Source: Pseudanabaena sp. SR411 (lineage in GTDB: Bacteria > Cyanobacteriota > Cyanobacteriia > Pseudanabaenales > Pseudanabaenaceae). From it: a stretch of 64,000 nucleotides of DNA. This document shows, one piece after another, positions 61,115-64,000 of this stretch (position 1 is the first letter of the stretch; the number at the start of each line of letters is the position of its first letter). The position numbers and the translations under genes are program-made. The DNA is taken from positions 62,531-126,530 of the forward strand of contig NZ_NDHW01000184.1 in assembly GCF_002251945.1 (NCBI RefSeq). The letters are read 5' to 3'. Below the pieces are notes generated by a model. It saw only the letters and a program-made list of their open reading frames with translations. It was not told the DNA's origin and did not search any database.

Positions 61115-61499
61115 AGAACCTGAAGTTCCTTTTCAAATTAACATCATTCCCATGATCGATGTAGTATTTGCGATTCTGACTTTTTTCATTGCCGCAACCC
61201 TAGTACTCAATCGCACTGAAGGTTTACCTGTCAGCCTACCTCAAGCTTCAACCACCAAAACTCAAACCCAGAATAAGGTAGTTGTAACCTTAGACGCTCA
61301 AGGCAACATCTTTCTAAATCGTCAGCCGATCGCTTTGGAGCAACTAGAGGCTCAAGTGCGATCACTAATGAGTAAAGAGAAACAAAATATTGTGGTGATT
61401 AATGCCGATGAGAACGTTGCCCACGGTAAGGCGATCGCAGTCATGGATCGCATTCGTAACATTGAAGGGGTAAAAATGGCGATCGCTACTAAAAAATAG
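61101..61499 (+). CDS. exbD: ExbD/TolR-family proton channel subunit
   Basis: Partner of ExbB: one membrane helix with the essential aspartate Asp20 in INIIPMIDVVFAILTFFIAA, then a periplasmic domain (about residues 50-130) with VVVTLDAQGNIFLNRQPIAL and MDRIRNIEGVKMAIATK. At 132 residues it has normal length. The ATG overlaps exbB. Confidence 0.94.
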   Translation: MRLPEEPEVPFQINIIPMIDVVFAILTFFIAATLVLNRTEGLPVSLPQASTTKTQTQNKVVVTLDAQGNIFLNRQPIALEQLEAQVRSLMSKEKQNIVVINADENVAHGKAIAVMDRIRNIEGVKMAIATKK

Positions 61500-61661
61500 C
61501 TATATTGAGTCGATATATGTCTGATACTGTACAAAACAAGGTTATTTGACGCGTTGTCTTTTGACATTGGCTACGAAAATATCAAACAATAGGATTTTTA
61601 ATGTGTTGTTGTCTAGGCTCTTGAAGCCCAGCAACTAAACTTGTGAGGAGTTGAGATCGCT

Positions 61662-63755
61662 ATGAAATCTATAAAGTTGCTATTTTTAGCACCTAGCTTT
61701 GCTATGTCCGTTTTTAGTCTTGCGGAACTTGCGAAAGCAGACCCAACCGTAGAGACACAGGATCATAATATCTTGACCGTTGGCGAATTGCGATCGCAAG
61801 CTTCCCAACAAAGCGCTGGTTTATTGAAACCCAACTTAAATAGTATTATTACGACTTCAGAAACTGTTGCCCAAACTGAACCTGACAGTGATGAAATTGA
61901 AATTGAAGTAACAGGCAAGAAATCACCTTTTATCCCCACCTCCGCCCCCGCATATATCGTTCCTAAAGAAGAGATCCAAAAGCAAAATCCTAGTACTGCG
62001 GCAGAACTATTGCGAAGCTTACCAGGCTTTGCGATCAATGACTATGGCTTTGGTGCAGATATCCATACAGGGACTTTTTTGCGTGGTTTTTCCATTAACC
62101 AATCCACATTTCAAATCAATGGACGTTCCTTTGGCAGTAATGTCAGCACCTATCACGGTGGAACTGATCTCAATAGTATTCCCGTTGACGCGATCGAGCG
62201 AGTGGAGTTAACGGGGGGAACTAGCGCCACCCTCTACGGTTCCGAAGCCTTTGGGGGTGTAATTAATCTGGTCACCAAAAAAGATCCACAACCACTCAAA
62301 GCCACAACTAACATCGAATTAGGCTCCTATGGCTATCAACGCTACCGCATTGGGTATGGGGGAACCCTAGATGGAGTCAACTTCCGTTTGGGTTACGAGC
62401 GCTTCTCAACGGATAACAATTATCCTGTACCGCTTGGGGCTGCTAATCGTAATCCTGCTGACGGTAGACTCTTCAATGGCGACTCACGCATCGATAACTT
62501 TTATGGCAGTGTCGAAGCCCCGATTGATTCTCGTAATTCCTTTAGCATTGATGCCTATAAGACCGCAAGTCGGCGCGGATTGCTTTACTTCGGTTTCCCT
62601 CCATTTTTCCAACGCGATCGCCTAGATCATGATTTGTTCAATATCGGCGCAACCTTAACCAGTAAGTTAGGTAGTGGCGATGACTCCATCTTAAAGACGA
62701 CAATTGCATTTAATCAAGATTTCTTTAATACCTATAATCCTAGTGGTGCTGCTTTCCGCAATGGCGCTTTGGACTCAAAAGCTCTTAGTGGTCGGGTCGA
62801 GCATCAATGGCAACTAGCAGCTAATAATAAGCTCACATGGGGATTTGACATCAATACTAATTCTATACGTGGTGATGTTTTTAGTACAGTTCCTGCGTTA
62901 GTTCGCTTTAATGGCACTGTCAATCGCGATCGCTCTCTTGTAGCTCTCTTTGCTTTAAACGCATGGAAAATCACCGATGATTTCCAATTGGAATTAGGAT
63001 TACGGCAAAATTTTACCAGTGACTATGGCAGCTATCTCAATCCCACGGTCGGTACAAGATGGAACATTACACCCGAACTTGCTTTCCGCAATAGCTTTGC
63101 TGTACTTCAGCGCAATCCGGGGCTAGATCAGCTTTTTGTATTTGATACAGTACATAATTGGCTCCCAAATCCCAACCTCATACCTGAGCGTGGTGTCGCC
63201 TATACTGCTGGTTTTGATTTGAGTGTGACGGATGCAGTGCTGGCTCAGTTAACCTATTTTGGGAGCAGTTTAAGCGATCGCCTTGGCATCATCGCAGGAC
63301 GTTGGGAAAATGTGGGACAGGTAAGCACCAATGGGATTGAGGCTGGGCTTAAGTGGAAAATCTCTCCTGAGTTCTCATCATTTGTCAACTACACCTACAC
63401 AGATGCCAAGATTAATAGCAGTAGAAATGCCTCTGAAGTCGGATTGCAACTAGCTACAGTTCCCTACTCCGTTGGGAAGTTAGGAGTTAGCTATGATGCT
63501 AATGGCTGGCAAGCAAATCTATTTTTTAACTATTTCAGCGGCTCTCGTCGGGCTGTTTTTGCAGCGACTGGTGTAAGTGCTACAGAATTTTCTCCAGCCT
63601 ATCTGAGCCTAGATTTTAATGCAAAGGTTCCATTGTATAAAAATGTAGCCTTGACTGTGAATCTAGAAAATTTGACTGACAATAGCTACGAAAAAACTAA
63701 CCGCATCTATCAACCAGGCTTAACCTATAGGATTGGTTTGCAAGCTAGTTTCTAA
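61662..63755 (+). CDS. TonB-dependent outer-membrane receptor
   Basis: A 22-strand-type receptor importing a scarce ligand with TonB energy. A signal peptide (LLFLAPSFAMSVFSLAELAK, cleavage near AKA-D) is followed by a 60-residue linker, a TonB-box-like EIEIEVTG (about residue 76-83), the plug (about 90-210: IPTSAPAYIVPKEEIQKQNP, RVELTGGTSATLYGSEAFGG, VINLVTKK) and a barrel ending in an aromatic residue (YRIGLQASF). GAGGAG 11 bases before the ATG supports the start. The ligand (siderophore, cobalamin, sugar or metal complex) cannot be decided; no AMIN domain or cobalamin riboswitch is present. It follows exbB-exbD by 162 bp. Confidence 0.92.
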   Translation: MKSIKLLFLAPSFAMSVFSLAELAKADPTVETQDHNILTVGELRSQASQQSAGLLKPNLNSIITTSETVAQTEPDSDEIEIEVTGKKSPFIPTSAPAYIVPKEEIQKQNPSTAAELLRSLPGFAINDYGFGADIHTGTFLRGFSINQSTFQINGRSFGSNVSTYHGGTDLNSIPVDAIERVELTGGTSATLYGSEAFGGVINLVTKKDPQPLKATTNIELGSYGYQRYRIGYGGTLDGVNFRLGYERFSTDNNYPVPLGAANRNPADGRLFNGDSRIDNFYGSVEAPIDSRNSFSIDAYKTASRRGLLYFGFPPFFQRDRLDHDLFNIGATLTSKLGSGDDSILKTTIAFNQDFFNTYNPSGAAFRNGALDSKALSGRVEHQWQLAANNKLTWGFDINTNSIRGDVFSTVPALVRFNGTVNRDRSLVALFALNAWKITDDFQLELGLRQNFTSDYGSYLNPTVGTRWNITPELAFRNSFAVLQRNPGLDQLFVFDTVHNWLPNPNLIPERGVAYTAGFDLSVTDAVLAQLTYFGSSLSDRLGIIAGRWENVGQVSTNGIEAGLKWKISPEFSSFVNYTYTDAKINSSRNASEVGLQLATVPYSVGKLGVSYDANGWQANLFFNYFSGSRRAVFAATGVSATEFSPAYLSLDFNAKVPLYKNVALTVNLENLTDNSYEKTNRIYQPGLTYRIGLQASF

Positions 63756-63762
63756 AAAACTA

Positions 63763-63837
63763 GCAATAGTCCTAAAAAAAGGTAAAGATAGGCTGCGCGA
63801 AGCGCAGCCTATCTTTACCTTTTTTTAGGACTATTGC
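63763..63837. terminator. 36-bp-arm perfect hairpin after the TonB-dependent receptor
   Basis: The arms 63763-63798 and 63802-63837 are exact complements around GAA, with apex GCTGCGCGAAGCGCAGC. It is the longest perfect hairpin in the window. Confidence 0.85.
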
Positions 63838-63926
63838 AAACGTGATGTGCAACTAAGAAATTGCAAAAAAAAACTCACAGTCGAGAGTGTTAGAAAATAG
63901 GACTAACGCTATTAGCGGTGAGCATC

Positions 63927-64000
63927 ATGTTTTCTATGGAATATTTTATCATTGCCGTCTTTTGCAAAATCGATGAACTACTCAAAGAAATAACCGCAAC
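63927..64000 (+). CDS. IS982-type transposase, N-terminal part (cut by window end)
   Basis: The frame MFSMEYFIIAVFCKIDELLK EIT resembles the first residues of IS982-family transposases. Only 24 codons are visible and the inverted repeat of the element was not identified, so whether it is intact cannot be told. Confidence 0.5.
   Translation, partial: MFSMEYFIIAVFCKIDELLKEITA

Noticed and set aside
61500..61661. Fur box or cobalamin riboswitch before the TonB-dependent receptor
   Set aside because: The 162-bp gap shows neither a 19-bp Fur-like repeat nor a B12 box; the ligand stays open.
1..64000. CRISPR arrays, tRNA or rRNA genes
   Set aside because: No regularly spaced direct repeats and no cloverleaf or rRNA-like sequence were recognised; the repeats seen are dispersed palindromes.

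Overview
The window is chromosomal DNA of a cyanobacterium. The octamer GCGATCGC (HIP1) recurs throughout. A 29-codon petN (cytochrome b6f subunit) is present, as are cyanobacterial families such as the Ycf21-type chorismate lyase, ComFB, DUF928, CHAT/TPR and NtcA-type control. Gene content and the many long intergenic hairpins suggest a Pseudanabaena-like lineage; that is an inference, not a demonstrated assignment.

Layout. 1-600: tail of an AAA/STAND-type ATPase ended by a 152-bp MITE-like element. 604-9638: flavin amine oxidase, glmS, a small membrane protein, DUF192 lipoprotein and GH57 glycosidase (divergent), ComFB protein, and a peroxiredoxin-like protein. 9676-23806: a secretion/signalling island with a CHASE2-cyclase, DUF928, TPR-CHAT, two paralogous filamentous-haemagglutinin-type exoproteins (TpsA) and their outer-membrane transporter (TpsB), with petN embedded. 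23997-33677: CofE-like protein, trpA, a 1-kb graveyard of four transposase families, M1 aminopeptidase, Uma2 nuclease, phosphodiester glycosidase and aldo/keto reductase. 33763-43000: metK, YbjN-like protein, homocysteine-biosynthesis protein, an M20 amidohydrolase divergent from a GntR regulator, Uma2, DUF29, YaaW, chorismate lyase and coaD. 43245-52984: hybrid histidine kinase with a DXCF-type GAF domain, hsp20, a second TPR-CHAT protein, OsmC and acyl-CoA dehydrogenase-like genes. 53540-57969: cyanate operon cynA-cynB-cynD-cynS behind a textbook NtcA promoter. 58081-63755: TetR regulator, tonB, exbB, exbD and a TonB-dependent receptor. The window ends in the start of an IS982-type transposase.

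How the genes work together. The TPS island would export two adhesin-like proteins through one transporter, with a secreted CHAT protease-like protein and a membrane cyclase as neighbours. The cyn operon imports and destroys cyanate as a nitrogen source under nitrogen control. TonB, ExbB, ExbD and the receptor form one energised outer-membrane uptake unit.

The most unusual property is intergenic. Nearly every gap holds one or two perfect hairpins with 15-36 bp arms and a 1-4 nt loop, often with the apex GCGAAGC, GCAAAGC or GCTTAGC. Several belong to repeat families of fixed length: a 105-bp family with three copies, and a family bounded by TATAGCAA/TTGCTATA. Three non-autonomous mobile elements have inserted into such palindromes, leaving readable target duplications. 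No tRNA, rRNA, CRISPR array or recognised riboswitch was seen.
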